A stretch of 64,000 bases of DNA from Cognaticolwellia beringensis (GTDB taxonomy: Bacteria; Pseudomonadota; Gammaproteobacteria; Enterobacterales; Alteromonadaceae): NCBI RefSeq assembly GCF_002076895.1, contig NZ_CP020465.1:1612001-1676000 (forward strand), given 5' to 3'. Position 1 is the first letter of the stretch, and the number at the start of each line of letters is the position of its first letter. The notes below the pieces were generated by a model. That model worked only from the letters and a program-made list of their open reading frames with translations. It was not told where the DNA came from and did not search any database. Positions 16,493 through 26,891 of the stretch are shown in pieces. The translations under genes and the position numbers were made by a program.

Positions 16493-17311
16493 TTAAAGTT
16501 TTTTGTGCTTAAAAATAACCGAGGCAATAGCCAACGGTGCAATAACCCAAGCTAATAGAATTAATAGCAACTGTGCTTGCGATATATTTGTGTTGAGAGC
16601 AACGGCAAGTGCGCCATTAACATCGGTACTGTCCAAACCTACTAGGTTTACTAAACGAAAAATATCAGCAGGGTTTAACATCATTAGTTGAGTTAATGTG
16701 CTTTGACTTAAACTGGAGTCAGTACCTACTAGCAAGGCGAGTAATGCCAGATCAAAAACCAAAGCGAAGAAAAACCAAGTGAGTAAAGCCACGCCTGCGG
16801 CTTTTGATTTTTCACTTGCTATTAAGCTAATCATATAAGCAATTGCAGTAAAACTTAACCCCAATAACGTTGCACTCAGGATGAAATAAACAAAGGTTTC
16901 AATAATGACAACATCACTGTGTTGAATAAACAATAATAATGCCGACGCACCAAATCCCAGCAAAGTGGCTAAGGCAATAATGCTACCTTGCCCCAAAAAT
17001 TTACCCACTAACAGCTGATTTTTACTCAAAGGGTAAGTCAATAATAACAGTAATGTGCCACCTTCTTGCTCACCCACAAAGCTATCGTAACTTAACAATA
17101 ATGCGATCAGTGGGATCAAAAACACTGCTAAGCTCGCTAAGCTCGCAATAGTGGTTGATAAAGAAGTAATACCTACAGTACCTGACGCGGCAGCGCCGAA
17201 GTAGCTTAAACCTAAGGAAAGCACTGCAAAAATTAAGGTAATGGATAATAACCAGCGATTACGTAATCCGTCGCGAAATTCTTTGTTGGCAACAGTAATA
17301 ATTTCTCTCAT
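16493..17311 (-). CDS. nosY: ABC transporter permease NosY
   Basis: A 272-residue polytopic protein with six membrane helices, the permease partner of NosF. It starts R-E-I-I-T-V-A-N-K-E-F-R-D-G-L-R-N-R-W and has the ABC-2 type loop L-L-L-T-Y-P-L-S-K-N-Q-L-L-x-G-K-F. With NosF and NosD it forms the complex required for copper-site assembly in NosZ. The ATG overlaps the nosF stop by one base. Confidence 0.93.
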   Translation of the reverse strand: MREIITVANKEFRDGLRNRWLLSITLIFAVLSLGLSYFGAAASGTVGITSLSTTIASLASLAVFLIPLIALLLSYDSFVGEQEGGTLLLLLTYPLSKNQLLVGKFLGQGSIIALATLLGFGASALLLFIQHSDVVIIETFVYFILSATLLGLSFTAIAYMISLIASEKSKAAGVALLTWFFFALVFDLALLALLVGTDSSLSQSTLTQLMMLNPADIFRLVNLVGLDSTDVNGALAVALNTNISQAQLLLILLAWVIAPLAIASVIFKHKKL

Positions 17312-18261
17312 TACCCACCTACCTTATGACTTTTTTGCTTGTTTTTAGACTTACTTTCAGTTGTCATTTTTTCTGCTTGCGCTAAAAAACATTGATAAAC
17401 TTGCTCTAAATTTGCAGATTCTACGGTTAAATCACACAAACTATCATCAGCAAGTAAATGACGTAAAATCTTGAGCTTTTCTTGTTCAGGTACGAATAGA
17501 TTATCTGCCTCATCCAAATAAGGCTGTAGTAACGGATCTCCTTGTAGCGAACCATTTAAGCCTTGCGGTTTAATTTTTATTGGCAAATTCGACTGCGCCC
17601 TAAGCTCTTTAATAGTACCAAGTGCTAACGTTTTACCGCCAGAAATAATCATAGCTCGATCGATATGCTGCTCAACACCCGGTAAAACATGCGAGCATAA
17701 AACCACACTGGTCCCTTGGGTTTTTAGCTGATCTACACTTCGATAAAACTCAGCAGTAGCGCTGGGATCAAGGCCCACAGTGGGTTCATCAAGTAACAGT
17801 AATTTAGGTTCACCAATAAAAGCTTGTGCTAAACCTAAACGTTGACGCATGCCCTTTGAGTAAGTCTTTACCGGTCGCCCCATTGCATGGGCAATGCCTA
17901 CTTGCTCTAATAGTGCTCTCGCGTGTGTTTTTGACTGCCCCTTTAAGCGCGCGAAGTATGTAATAACTTCCAAGCCAGTTAACTGCTCATAAAACATAAC
18001 ATTTTCAGGTAGGTAGCCCATTTTCGTCCGCATGTGCCAAGCTGATTTATCATCAGGCTTTGTGCCCATAACGCTAACATTGCCGATATCGGGAGAAATA
18101 ATGCCCAGTATCAGCTTCATCAGTGTGGTTTTACCCGCGCCATTGTGGCCAAATAAACCTAGCACTTCACCTTGAGCTAAATGCAAATGTATCGCCGATA
18201 ATGCGATCAGGTCTTTATAATGCTTACTGACATTTTCAAGAGAAACTAAAGGTGTATTCAT
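17311..18261 (-). CDS. nosF: ABC transporter ATPase NosF
   Basis: A 316-residue ATPase. Walker A is GHNGAGKTT at 38-46, the signature YSKGMRQRLGLAQA near 138-151 and Walker B LLLLDEPTVGLD near 156-167. The C-terminal 90 residues are the accessory domain typical of NosF. It powers NosY in copper/sulfur maturation of N2O reductase. One-base overlaps with nosD before it and nosY after it show tight coupling. The Lys-rich tail is an addition of about 15 residues. Confidence 0.94.
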   Translation of the reverse strand: MNTPLVSLENVSKHYKDLIALSAIHLHLAQGEVLGLFGHNGAGKTTLMKLILGIISPDIGNVSVMGTKPDDKSAWHMRTKMGYLPENVMFYEQLTGLEVITYFARLKGQSKTHARALLEQVGIAHAMGRPVKTYSKGMRQRLGLAQAFIGEPKLLLLDEPTVGLDPSATAEFYRSVDQLKTQGTSVVLCSHVLPGVEQHIDRAMIISGGKTLALGTIKELRAQSNLPIKIKPQGLNGSLQGDPLLQPYLDEADNLFVPEQEKLKILRHLLADDSLCDLTVESANLEQVYQCFLAQAEKMTTESKSKNKQKSHKVGG

Positions 18262-19631
18262 TATAATGTGTATGCCTCTTTTTCAAGTAATGCAGTTTTC
18301 ATATTAGCGCGTTGAACTACTGAAAGCGTAGCGTCTTCAATTAAGGGATTAGTTGGCGAGCGCATCAGCGGAAAACTATCTTTAACTCCTGGCGGCTTTA
18401 AAACCGGAAATTCTTTTTGTATCCAACGTAAAATTAATACCACCGGACTGTCCATGAGCATTTTCATTTCTGGGTATCGCCATATCAATTGATCGATGCC
18501 GTCGTTGGGTTCAAAAATCACATCTCCAATATTGTCGCCGTTCATATCCCAGCCTAGGTAATTACTCCAATAATTACCTTTGCCCTCAAAGCTCCATTCT
18601 TGTTTTTTATTAGAGACATACTTCACTTGTATGGGGTTATTGATAAAGCTATTGCCATAAACCTTGGTGTTTTCTGAACCAGCGGTTAAGTGAATACCAA
18701 TTTCAGCGGTGTCGATACGATTATTTTTGATGGTGTTGTACGCCGAGTTATAAACGAAAAAACCTTTACCGTCTCGACCTAGTACTTTATTTTTCGGCTT
18801 GGTCCAAACACTTTTAACATCATTATTACTGATAGTTGATGAGGTAATAAAATTCATTAAGAAACCATAATCTTCGCTGTTTTCAGTAAGATTACCATCA
18901 ACAATTAGGTTACGTGAACTCATGAGAGCATAACCCGCCCGTGTATTATAGGCTTTGTTATTCAGTACGTTATTGCTATGTGAATACATAAAATGCACGC
19001 CATAGCGTAAATCTCGCATAGTGTTGTTTTCTAATACATTATTCTGGCTTGAAATAATATATAAGCCATCGCGGGTGTGAAAAATTTCATTATTTTTAAC
19101 TGCTACGTCTTGTACAATGGACAGTTGAATACCATTACCACGGTCGGCTGAGCGTAGTGCAATATTGCCCTGTATAACGTTAGCTAATACTTTTATATTT
19201 TTAGCTTTTTGCAACCAAATACCAAAGCCATCGCCTTTAAGGTGGTTACCTTTAATCGTAATATTCGTCGCATTGATTACCGCATAAATGCCCGAGTCTT
19301 GTTCGGTTAAATCATGCCCCCAATTCACAATTGTTAAGTTCTCAAGCACAATATTACTTTGCTCTAAAACTAGCGCGTGACCTTGTCCTTGCGCATCAAT
19401 AACCGCTGTTGGCTTAATACCTATGCTACGTAAAGTGACTCGATGCTTAACGACAAAATTACCTAAATAGCGACCTGGAGCAAGTATAATAATGTCGCCA
19501 TCAACACTGTTATCTAATGTTTGTTGTAAATTATCCGCGGGTGAAACCTCAATAGTTGCCGCTAAAATACTATGTTGAGCAATAAGACTCAGCACAAGTA
19601 TCGATAATATTTTAAACAATAGTAGCTTCAA
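18261..19631 (-). CDS. nosD: periplasmic NosD, right-handed beta-helix copper-assembly protein
   Basis: A 456-residue secreted protein: signal peptide at 1-24, then many parallel beta-helix turns with the NosD/CASH repeat pattern (N-N-x-I, N-x-I-x-x-N) from about 60 to 360, including G-I-W-L-Q-K-A, G-I-Q-L-S, G-L-Y-I-I-S-S and G-V-H-F-M-Y-S-H. It holds the motif NYWSNYLGWDMNGDNIGD near 362-379, common in NosD. NosD works with NosF/NosY to assemble the CuZ site. Full length, coupled to nosF. Confidence 0.94.
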   Translation of the reverse strand: MKLLLFKILSILVLSLIAQHSILAATIEVSPADNLQQTLDNSVDGDIIILAPGRYLGNFVVKHRVTLRSIGIKPTAVIDAQGQGHALVLEQSNIVLENLTIVNWGHDLTEQDSGIYAVINATNITIKGNHLKGDGFGIWLQKAKNIKVLANVIQGNIALRSADRGNGIQLSIVQDVAVKNNEIFHTRDGLYIISSQNNVLENNTMRDLRYGVHFMYSHSNNVLNNKAYNTRAGYALMSSRNLIVDGNLTENSEDYGFLMNFITSSTISNNDVKSVWTKPKNKVLGRDGKGFFVYNSAYNTIKNNRIDTAEIGIHLTAGSENTKVYGNSFINNPIQVKYVSNKKQEWSFEGKGNYWSNYLGWDMNGDNIGDVIFEPNDGIDQLIWRYPEMKMLMDSPVVLILRWIQKEFPVLKPPGVKDSFPLMRSPTNPLIEDATLSVVQRANMKTALLEKEAYTL

Positions 19632-19764
19632 AAGTCAGCCCTTTAAAAGTGAAAAATGCGGCAATAACACTATCGCTATTACCACGTAATTTTCGATGTT
19701 TATTGAGTTACCTTCCACCTAGCATATGGTCAGCATGAGGTAACGAACGCCCATACATTATTAG

Positions 19765-21654
19765 CTAGGTTTCAACAAACATACGGCCGCGCATTTCCAT
19801 ATGTAGCGCATGACAGAACCAGTTACAGTAGTACCATTGTACGCCCGGCTTATCGGCCTTAAAGGTGATTGATGCCGTCGCTTGTGGACTAATTTCCATT
19901 TGCACACCATGGTTTGTCATACAAAAACCATGCGTTACGTCTTCAACTTGGTCAAGATTAGTAACGATGACTGTGACTTCATCGCCTAGCTTAACGGTAA
20001 ACTCATTCATACCAAACGTTGGTGCAATCGAAGTCATGTAAACGCGAACTTTACTACCATCACGAATCACCTTGTTTTGAGTATAGACATCAACACCATC
20101 TTTTTTCGCCATCGCAATAGTTTCAGCAAAAAATGGGTCAGTACGTGGCCAGATTTTAAGCGGTTTCATTTTACTGCGATGCACCATGATACAGTCATGT
20201 GGTTCAGCGAACGTTGGGCCATCGTGAACCAGTTTCATTTCATCACCTGAAATATCAATTAATTGATCGTTTTCTGGACGCAATGGACCTACAGGTAAAA
20301 AGCGATCTTTTGAGAACTTACAAAGAGATACTAACCATTTACCATCGACATCTCGCGTTTCTCCTTGCGAAGTATGGTTATGGCCGGGTTGGTAATGCAC
20401 GTCTAATTTTTGGCGAATGTAGTTAACTTTTTTACCGTTATGGGCAGCAATGGCGTCTTTTACATTCCATTTAACAATTTGGCTATCTAAAAATAGTGTT
20501 GTGTACGCGTTACCTTTGTTATCAAAAGCCGTGTGTAATGGCCCTAAACCTAATTCTGGCTCAGCTACAATAGTGTCACGCGGTTTAATTTTATCCGCAA
20601 ATAAAGCATCTAGTTTTTTAATTGAGATAATTGATACGGTCGGTGATAATTTACCGTTCGCTACAAAATACTCGCCATTAGCCGACGTATTTAAACCATG
20701 CGGTGACTTCGGCACTGGAATGTAACGCGTTAAACTAGAGCCTTTACGACCGTCGAGTACTGGTACACTGTTACCGTTATACGTTTTGAATTTCCCGGCT
20801 TTTAATGCGGCTTCACAAGCAGCTAAGCTAAACACGACTACGTGATCACGTTCAGCAGTGATCATTTCCCCTAAACTCATGCCCATTTCAGAATTATAAC
20901 AAGTTGATGCAAAGTATTTACCATCGAAATCAGCATCAGTATTATCTAAGTTACCGTCGACCATCACTTGGAATGCCATTTCCATTTTTTCGGCGTCAAT
21001 AACGTTATACAACGAGCGATAGCTACTGACATCTTTCATGCCGGCTTTACCATCGTTATTCATCGGAATTTCAAATTCACCGTTACAAACTACATATTTT
21101 GTGTAAGGTGCTTTTTGTACACGTAAACCGTGTACCGCCTGCACGTTAGGCACGGTCAGCATTTTATCGGTTTTCATGATATCGCAACGAATACGCGCTA
21201 CTCGGGAGTTAGCTTTATCGTTAATAAAGACATATTTACCGTTATAACGGCCGTCGGTCATGCTCATGTGTGGATGATGTGAGTCACCGGTCAGCAAATG
21301 CGCACTATCACCTTTTATGCGTTTACTTTCGTTAGTTAAACCCCAACCGGTTGCTGAATCAGTATTAAATACTGGAATACGCATCAATTCACGCATTGAT
21401 GGCACACCCATAATACGTACTTCACCTGAGTGTCCACCACTCCAAAAGCCGTAATACTCGTCTAAATCGCCAGGGTGGACGAATGGGCTATTGCCGGCTT
21501 CTGCTGCATTAGCTTTTGCCATTGAAACAAACATGGCGGCAGTCATCGGCGCTGCAACAGCACCGGCACCAACTAAGGCTGTTTTACCAAAAAATTTACG
21601 TCTGCTTTCACTTTCTAACTTCGGCTCGTTGGCATTTTTATCATCGTTAATCAT
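19765..21654 (-). CDS. nosZ: nitrous oxide reductase NosZ (Tat-dependent, clade I)
   Basis: A 629-residue enzyme that reduces N2O to N2 in the periplasm. The Tat signal SRRKFFGKT at 17-25 marks the clade I form. The seven-bladed propeller carries CuZ histidines in motifs such as [23 protein letters not shown] and EPHDC. The C-terminal cupredoxin domain has the CuA ligands in [12 protein letters not shown] (Cys610, Cys614, His618, Met621) plus an upstream His in THGFCM. All expected ligand motifs are present, so it should be active. Expression partner nosR lies 42 bases upstream. Confidence 0.96.
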   Translation of the reverse strand: MINDDKNANEPKLESESRRKFFGKTALVGAGAVAAPMTAAMFVSMAKANAAEAGNSPFVHPGDLDEYYGFWSGGHSGEVRIMGVPSMRELMRIPVFNTDSATGWGLTNESKRIKGDSAHLLTGDSHHPHMSMTDGRYNGKYVFINDKANSRVARIRCDIMKTDKMLTVPNVQAVHGLRVQKAPYTKYVVCNGEFEIPMNNDGKAGMKDVSSYRSLYNVIDAEKMEMAFQVMVDGNLDNTDADFDGKYFASTCYNSEMGMSLGEMITAERDHVVVFSLAACEAALKAGKFKTYNGNSVPVLDGRKGSSLTRYIPVPKSPHGLNTSANGEYFVANGKLSPTVSIISIKKLDALFADKIKPRDTIVAEPELGLGPLHTAFDNKGNAYTTLFLDSQIVKWNVKDAIAAHNGKKVNYIRQKLDVHYQPGHNHTSQGETRDVDGKWLVSLCKFSKDRFLPVGPLRPENDQLIDISGDEMKLVHDGPTFAEPHDCIMVHRSKMKPLKIWPRTDPFFAETIAMAKKDGVDVYTQNKVIRDGSKVRVYMTSIAPTFGMNEFTVKLGDEVTVIVTNLDQVEDVTHGFCMTNHGVQMEISPQATASITFKADKPGVQWYYCNWFCHALHMEMRGRMFVET

Positions 21655-21696
21655 CTGCTTTCTCCGTTGATTGACTCTTTTATTATAAATAAAGGC

Positions 21697-23838
21697 TTAA
21701 CCGACATTAACTGTCTCAATTTCTTGTTCTTTATATTTGTTTTTTTTATATTTTTGTTTTTTCAATGGCGGACATTTATCATCATTGAAATAGGTAACTT
21801 GGCAATCTAAGCAGTAATGGCACTCTCGCATATTGATTTCACCATCAGGGTTAATCGCCTGTATTTCACATTCTTTTGCACAAGTTTTGCAAGGTTGACC
21901 ACATTCAGGTCGACGCCTTAACCAACTGAATAAACGTATGCTATTACTGGTTGAGAGTGCAGCACCCAATGGGCATAGGTAGCGACAGAAGAATTTACGG
22001 TTAAATACGTTAATCGTTAATAAAATGAGGGCATAAAGAATAAATGGCCATTCACGATCGAACTTCAATAAGAATGTGGTTTTAAAGGGTTCAACCTCAG
22101 CAAATTGTTCCGCCAATGCTAATGAATCTAGTGAAAGAGCAAACAGCCCCAATAAAATTAAATACTTAATTGCCCATAGTCTTTCGTGTACAGCCCAAGG
22201 TAATTCAAATTGTGGAATTTTGATGTAACGAGCAAATACATTAATCAATTCTTGTAGCGCACCAAAAGGACATAACCAACCACAATATACTGCCCGTCCC
22301 CACAACAACATAGTCACTGCAGCAGCGCCCCATAACATAAAAATAACGGGATCTAATAGAAATAAGTCCCAAGAAAAATCTGACATAAAAGCTTGTAGAA
22401 AGGTAAACACGTTGACGATGGAAAGCTGTCCACCCCACGCCCAACCGATAAAGACCACTGTAACGACTAAAAAGCCATGCCTGAAATTGTGCATAAAGGT
22501 TGGATGTCTAACTAAAATATCTTGGAAAAACAACGTTGCGAGCAACAAAGTCATCAGTAGGGATAAAACGATTACTTCAGTTTCTTTCTCCTGCCACACT
22601 TGTTGGGTAAGCGTTAATTCTGGCTCAGGTATCACAACTGGCGGACGGTATAAATACTGTTCAAGGCCATGGTAACTGCCTTTAAAACTAGTAAACACAC
22701 TATCAACCGCACCTATTTGACGACGAACCAATAGTTCAAACTGCCAATCTACACCTGGGTTAAATTCATGGTGTTCACGGACAATGAACAACGACATTTC
22801 TCGAAAGTTTGGCGCACCTTCAATAAGCAAATCAGTAACACGATTATGATCTAAATCACGAAAGGAAAAGGCGGTTTCATTTTGTATAATTTGAATGCGG
22901 TCAAAAATACCGCCGCGAACATAACCGGAGCCTTTAAATGAGTAGCCGTTACCTAAAACAATAATGGCATGTTCATTAGGCTGCAGTGATTTCATCAACC
23001 AATTATATTCACTATCACCTAATAAATTGCGACCAACAGTTGGAATATCGGCTTGAGCATAATAAATCTCAGCAAACATACCTGACTTTTGCGCCGACCT
23101 CACTTGTTCAATATTTTCAGCAGCACTACCAACGAAGGCTTCACCAACCATTTTACGGTCTAAATATAACTTACGAATCGAGCCATCGCCCAACATTGTT
23201 TGCCAATTCACTTTTTGATAAACGTCAGGCAGTATCGTGGCTATTGGCTGTTTAATTTGTTCAACTTCGTCGATAATACCCAGTGAACGGGCCACTTTAG
23301 TCGCCGCTTTAGTTATCGCAACATTCATCACCATAACCGTTACGGTCGCACCAGACAGACCATCTAAATGTATGACGTCGCCTTTGGTGTTGCCGCCAAC
23401 TTTTAGACGAGCGCTAACACTTAGTCCCTGATATTGATCTGTAAATGCCCATAATTTAGCTTCAGGGATGCCGGCAAGAATAATCGGCTCATGGTGTTCT
23501 AAAACTTTAGCACCAAGGTAAGTACCGTTAACATCTATGGCGACTAGCATATTGACCGGTTCGCCTGAATACGCAGGTATCCTAGCAACATCATTGGTTT
23601 CAAAAGCATAACCAATAATTTCATCTTGCTGAAAAATAGTCCAAATAAGCGGGTCGCCTACTTTCTCTGATACTTTAGTGGCTTGCGAAAAAATTTCATG
23701 AATGAGCGGCAGAGGATCTCTTGGCTCACTAATAAATAAGGCATGAACCGAGAACTGAACAAAGCAGAGTATTAATACGGTAAATAACGTTAACTTTTTT
23801 TTACGGTACGATAAGAGAAGTAACATTGTATCGTGCAC
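21697..23838 (-). CDS. nosR: NosR, flavoprotein/iron-sulfur electron donor for N2O reduction
   Basis: A 713-residue membrane protein. After a signal segment comes the periplasmic FMN-binding domain with the covalent flavin motif DGLSGATV (Thr attachment) near 152-159. A polytopic region follows, with CGWLCPFGAL and CRYLCPLGAA polyferredoxin-type cysteines, and a C-terminal iron-sulfur part with CGQPCKTCAKEC and CHYCLDC. NosR is needed for nosZ expression and electron supply from the quinone pool. First gene of the cluster, with an FNR-like site about 106 bases before its ATG. Confidence 0.95.
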   Translation of the reverse strand: MHDTMLLLLSYRKKKLTLFTVLILCFVQFSVHALFISEPRDPLPLIHEIFSQATKVSEKVGDPLIWTIFQQDEIIGYAFETNDVARIPAYSGEPVNMLVAIDVNGTYLGAKVLEHHEPIILAGIPEAKLWAFTDQYQGLSVSARLKVGGNTKGDVIHLDGLSGATVTVMVMNVAITKAATKVARSLGIIDEVEQIKQPIATILPDVYQKVNWQTMLGDGSIRKLYLDRKMVGEAFVGSAAENIEQVRSAQKSGMFAEIYYAQADIPTVGRNLLGDSEYNWLMKSLQPNEHAIIVLGNGYSFKGSGYVRGGIFDRIQIIQNETAFSFRDLDHNRVTDLLIEGAPNFREMSLFIVREHHEFNPGVDWQFELLVRRQIGAVDSVFTSFKGSYHGLEQYLYRPPVVIPEPELTLTQQVWQEKETEVIVLSLLMTLLLATLFFQDILVRHPTFMHNFRHGFLVVTVVFIGWAWGGQLSIVNVFTFLQAFMSDFSWDLFLLDPVIFMLWGAAAVTMLLWGRAVYCGWLCPFGALQELINVFARYIKIPQFELPWAVHERLWAIKYLILLGLFALSLDSLALAEQFAEVEPFKTTFLLKFDREWPFILYALILLTINVFNRKFFCRYLCPLGAALSTSNSIRLFSWLRRRPECGQPCKTCAKECEIQAINPDGEINMRECHYCLDCQVTYFNDDKCPPLKKQKYKKNKYKEQEIETVNVG

Positions 23839-23943
23839 CTGCGTGTAGATGAGAAGTTAGACGTTCAGAGCAAACATGTAGACTTTGACTTATCTAACGG
23901 CGACTATATCTCGCACATATTACGCTTTTTCAATTTAACGATA

Positions 23944-23957
23944 CTGACTTAGATCAA
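23944..23957 (-). promoter_or_regulatory. FNR/DNR-like binding site upstream of nosR
   Basis: On the minus strand the sequence reads TTGATCTAAGTCAG. It matches TTGAT-N4 of the FNR/DNR consensus (TTGAT-N4-ATCAA or GTCAA) fully in the left half, and GTCA of the DNR-type right half. It is centred about 112 bases before the nosR ATG, which allows a class II promoter with a leader of some 70 bases. Low-oxygen or NO-dependent control of nos is usual in denitrifiers. Confidence 0.55.
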
Positions 23958-24038
23958 TAAAACCACCTTCTTTCATTAAAATAATTAGCGACTTATTTTA
24001 TATTTTTTCTACACTAGCCCAGATAAGTTATTACACAT

Positions 24039-24071
24039 AAAAAAGCCAGTAACAGGTACTGGCTTGTTTTT
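24039..24071. terminator. bidirectional terminator between tyrS and nosR upstream region
   Basis: Stem AAGCCAGTA / TACTGGCTT with a 5-base loop and A/T runs on both sides. On the minus strand it follows the tyrS stop by about 20 bases and ends in six T, a good intrinsic terminator. Confidence 0.85.
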
Positions 24072-24091
24072 AAACGTTGCTATCTAGGAGG

Positions 24092-25291
24092 TTATTTTAC
24101 TGTAACTTTAGCAAACTTACGTTTACCAACTTGGTAAATGGCAGTTGTGCCAGTATTAATCACTAACTTATTATCAGTAACTTTTTCGCCTTCAATTTTA
24201 GCCGCACCTTGTTTAATCATGCGCATAGCTTCTGAGGTACTTGCTACTAAACCCGCTTCTTTCAACAAGTTCGCGATGGCTATTTCGCCATTTTCAGTCG
24301 CAACTTCTATTTCTGCTATATCGTCTGGCATCGCGCCTTTTTGAAAGCGATTAATAAATTCTTGATGAGCCGCTTCAGCCGCTGCACTGTCATGAAAACG
24401 TTCGATTAATTCTTTGGCTAAATCAATTTTTACATCACGAGGGTTTGAACCTGCCGCAATTTGCTCTTTATAACCATTAATAACGTCAATCGGCTTAAAG
24501 CTTAATAGTTCATAGTAGCGCCACATTAAATCATCAGAAATTGACATTATTTTACCAAACATATCGTTCGGCTCATCAGTAATGCCTATGTAGTTATTTA
24601 ATGACTTAGACATTTTTTGCACGCCATCTAAGCCTTCTAATAATGGCATCATAAGCACGGTTTGCGGACGTTGGCCTTCCGATTTTTGTAGTTCACGACC
24701 CATCAGTAAATTAAATTTCTGGTCGGTGCCGCCCAATTCAACATCAGCCTCCAATGCAACAGAATCCCAGCCTTGCACTAACGGATACATAAATTCATGA
24801 ATGGCAATAGCTTGGCCGCTGTTATAGCGTTTTTTGAAATCATCGCGCTCCATCATACGAGCAACGGTTTGACGAGAAGCAAGCTTTAACATACCCGCAG
24901 CACCGAGTTTATCCATCCACGTAGAGTTAAAAGCAATGGTAGTTTTCGCTGGATCTAAAATTTTAAATACTTGTTCTTTATAAGTTTCAGCGTTTGATAA
25001 AACATCTTCTTTGGTTAACGGTTTACGCGTAACGTTTTTTCCACTCGGGTCACCAATCATGCCAGTGAAATCGCCAATTAAGAAGATAACTTCATGGCCT
25101 TGCTGCTGAAACTGACGCAACTTATTTAGCAATACGGTATGACCAAAATGTAAATCTGGTGCTGTTGGATCAAAACCCGCTTTAATTTTTAGCGGCTTTC
25201 CTTTTTTCAATTTTTCCAACAATTCATCTTCAAGCAGAATTTCTTCTGCACCGCGCTTTATTTCTTCAAACGCTTGGTTTACATCTGACAT
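24092..25291 (-). CDS. tyrS: tyrosyl-tRNA synthetase
   Basis: A 399-residue class I aminoacyl-tRNA synthetase that charges tRNA-Tyr. The HIGH-type motif is HFGHT at about 48-52 (preceded by F-D-P-T-A-P-D-L), and the second is KMSKS in [12 protein letters not shown]. The C-terminal 60 residues are an S4 RNA-binding domain ([17 protein letters not shown]). The HFGHT/KMSKS form is that of the TyrZ-like clade found in many gammaproteobacteria. Divergent from the M23 peptidase gene. Confidence 0.95.
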   Translation of the reverse strand: MSDVNQAFEEIKRGAEEILLEDELLEKLKKGKPLKIKAGFDPTAPDLHFGHTVLLNKLRQFQQQGHEVIFLIGDFTGMIGDPSGKNVTRKPLTKEDVLSNAETYKEQVFKILDPAKTTIAFNSTWMDKLGAAGMLKLASRQTVARMMERDDFKKRYNSGQAIAIHEFMYPLVQGWDSVALEADVELGGTDQKFNLLMGRELQKSEGQRPQTVLMMPLLEGLDGVQKMSKSLNNYIGITDEPNDMFGKIMSISDDLMWRYYELLSFKPIDVINGYKEQIAAGSNPRDVKIDLAKELIERFHDSAAAEAAHQEFINRFQKGAMPDDIAEIEVATENGEIAIANLLKEAGLVASTSEAMRMIKQGAAKIEGEKVTDNKLVINTGTTAIYQVGKRKFAKVTVK

Positions 25292-25483
25292 TTACTTAGG
25301 CTCCAACAAGAGTTATAAACCAAACTGATTAATAAACCATTTCGGTTGATATTTATAATTAATTGTCGAATTCTACTGTACTTTTAACGGCGGTGAAAAC
25401 CCTATCATTGTTTAGCATGATATTATTTTGTTATAGTAGACGATAGTTTTCGTATTAACATTTCTTTTATAGGTCTTAGCTTT

Positions 25484-26890
25484 TTGAAAAATATAAAAAA
25501 TTTATATTTTGCCTTACCAAAACAGCACCAGATAATTATTACTTCATGTGCTGCCGTGGTACTGATTTTATTAATGGTACCGTTAAAAAGTAGTAAGCAA
25601 GTAACGTCGAGTACTAATGGCGAGTTTATCGTCGGTGAACGCTATCAAGTAGCTATGCCGGAGCAGGAAAATGGCATTGTTACGCCCGATAATATTCAAT
25701 TACCCATTCAGCCCATCGAACCCGTAAATATTATCCAAGAGCCAACGAGGGTTCTGCCCAGTAATATTGAAGAAGACGCGGCTCAATTAGACTGGCATTC
25801 AGTCAAAGTAAAAAGTGGCGACTCACTAGCAAAAATATTTAAACGCAATGGCTTAAATGCCACCACAACCCACAATGTCATCACCGCAAAAGGTGATGAC
25901 AGTGAGCTACTGAAAAAGATCCGTGTTGACGATATTATGCGCATAGGTAAAGACAGTGAGGGTAACTTAGTTTCACTTGAATATCCGCTATCGAAATACG
26001 AGACGTTATTCGTCAATTTACAAAATCAGCAATATCATGCTTACAAAGAAAGTAAAACGGTAGAAGTTCGAGAAGCTATTGCACACGGCACAATTAAATC
26101 TAATTTTTGGAATGCTGCATCTTCGGCAGGCTTAAATGATGGACAAATTATCAGCCTAGCTAATGTATTCGGCTGGGATATTGATTTTGCAATGGATATT
26201 CGTGAAGGTGACAGCTTTAATGTTATCTATGAAAACCAATATGTTGAAGGTGATTTTATTGGCACTGGCAATATAGTTGCGGCAGAGTTTATTAACCAAG
26301 GTGAGTCTTTTCAAGCCATACGCTTTACTGACGATGAATATTATTCTCCTGATGGCAGAAGCATGCGTAAAGCATTTTTACGGGCGCCGGTCAGTTTTCG
26401 CTATATTAGCTCGAACTTTAAACGTAAGCGTTTTCACCCAATACAAAAACGTTGGAAATCACATAACGGCACTGATTACAGCGCTAAGCAAGGAACACCT
26501 GTTGTAGCCGCGGGTAATGGCAGAGTTACCCATTCAACCTACAATAAATACAATGGTAATTATGTTTTTATTCAACACGGTAATGGTATTGTGACTAAGT
26601 ACTTACATTTTTCTAAACGCGCCGTTAAACAAGGCGAACGTGTTAAACAAGGTCAAGTTATCGGGTATGTTGGCTCAACGGGTATGTCAGAAGCACCGCA
26701 TTTACATTATGAGTTTCTACTCAACGGGGTACATCGCAACCCTAGAACGGTGAAACTGCCAGACGCCAAACCTATTAGTAGCAAATTTAGACAAAAATTT
26801 GATGCGATAGCAACTCAACGCCTTGCAGAATTATCAAGTTCACGTCACATGATGCTTAGCATGCAATCAAGCAATAGTAGCGCACAATAA
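25484..26890 (+). CDS. MepM-like M23 peptidoglycan endopeptidase
   Basis: A 468-residue membrane-anchored protein. One helix near 17-33, a LysM/OapA-like part around 105-150 (HSVKVKSGDSLAKIFKRNGL), a Csd3-type middle domain, then the M23 LytM domain with zinc ligands in HNGTDYS and HLHYEF and a second GNYVFIQHGNG segment. E. coli MepM cuts D-Ala-mDAP crosslinks to allow wall growth. The start is TTG at 25484; no ATG is near. The next gene anmK starts two bases after the stop, a wall-recycling operon also seen in related genera beside tyrS. Confidence 0.9.
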   Translation: MKNIKNLYFALPKQHQIIITSCAAVVLILLMVPLKSSKQVTSSTNGEFIVGERYQVAMPEQENGIVTPDNIQLPIQPIEPVNIIQEPTRVLPSNIEEDAAQLDWHSVKVKSGDSLAKIFKRNGLNATTTHNVITAKGDDSELLKKIRVDDIMRIGKDSEGNLVSLEYPLSKYETLFVNLQNQQYHAYKESKTVEVREAIAHGTIKSNFWNAASSAGLNDGQIISLANVFGWDIDFAMDIREGDSFNVIYENQYVEGDFIGTGNIVAAEFINQGESFQAIRFTDDEYYSPDGRSMRKAFLRAPVSFRYISSNFKRKRFHPIQKRWKSHNGTDYSAKQGTPVVAAGNGRVTHSTYNKYNGNYVFIQHGNGIVTKYLHFSKRAVKQGERVKQGQVIGYVGSTGMSEAPHLHYEFLLNGVHRNPRTVKLPDAKPISSKFRQKFDAIATQRLAELSSSRHMMLSMQSSNSSAQ

Positions 26891-26891
26891 T

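Noticed and set aside
22412..23431. plus-strand ORFs over nosR
   Set aside because: Antisense shadows of nosR, without translation signals.
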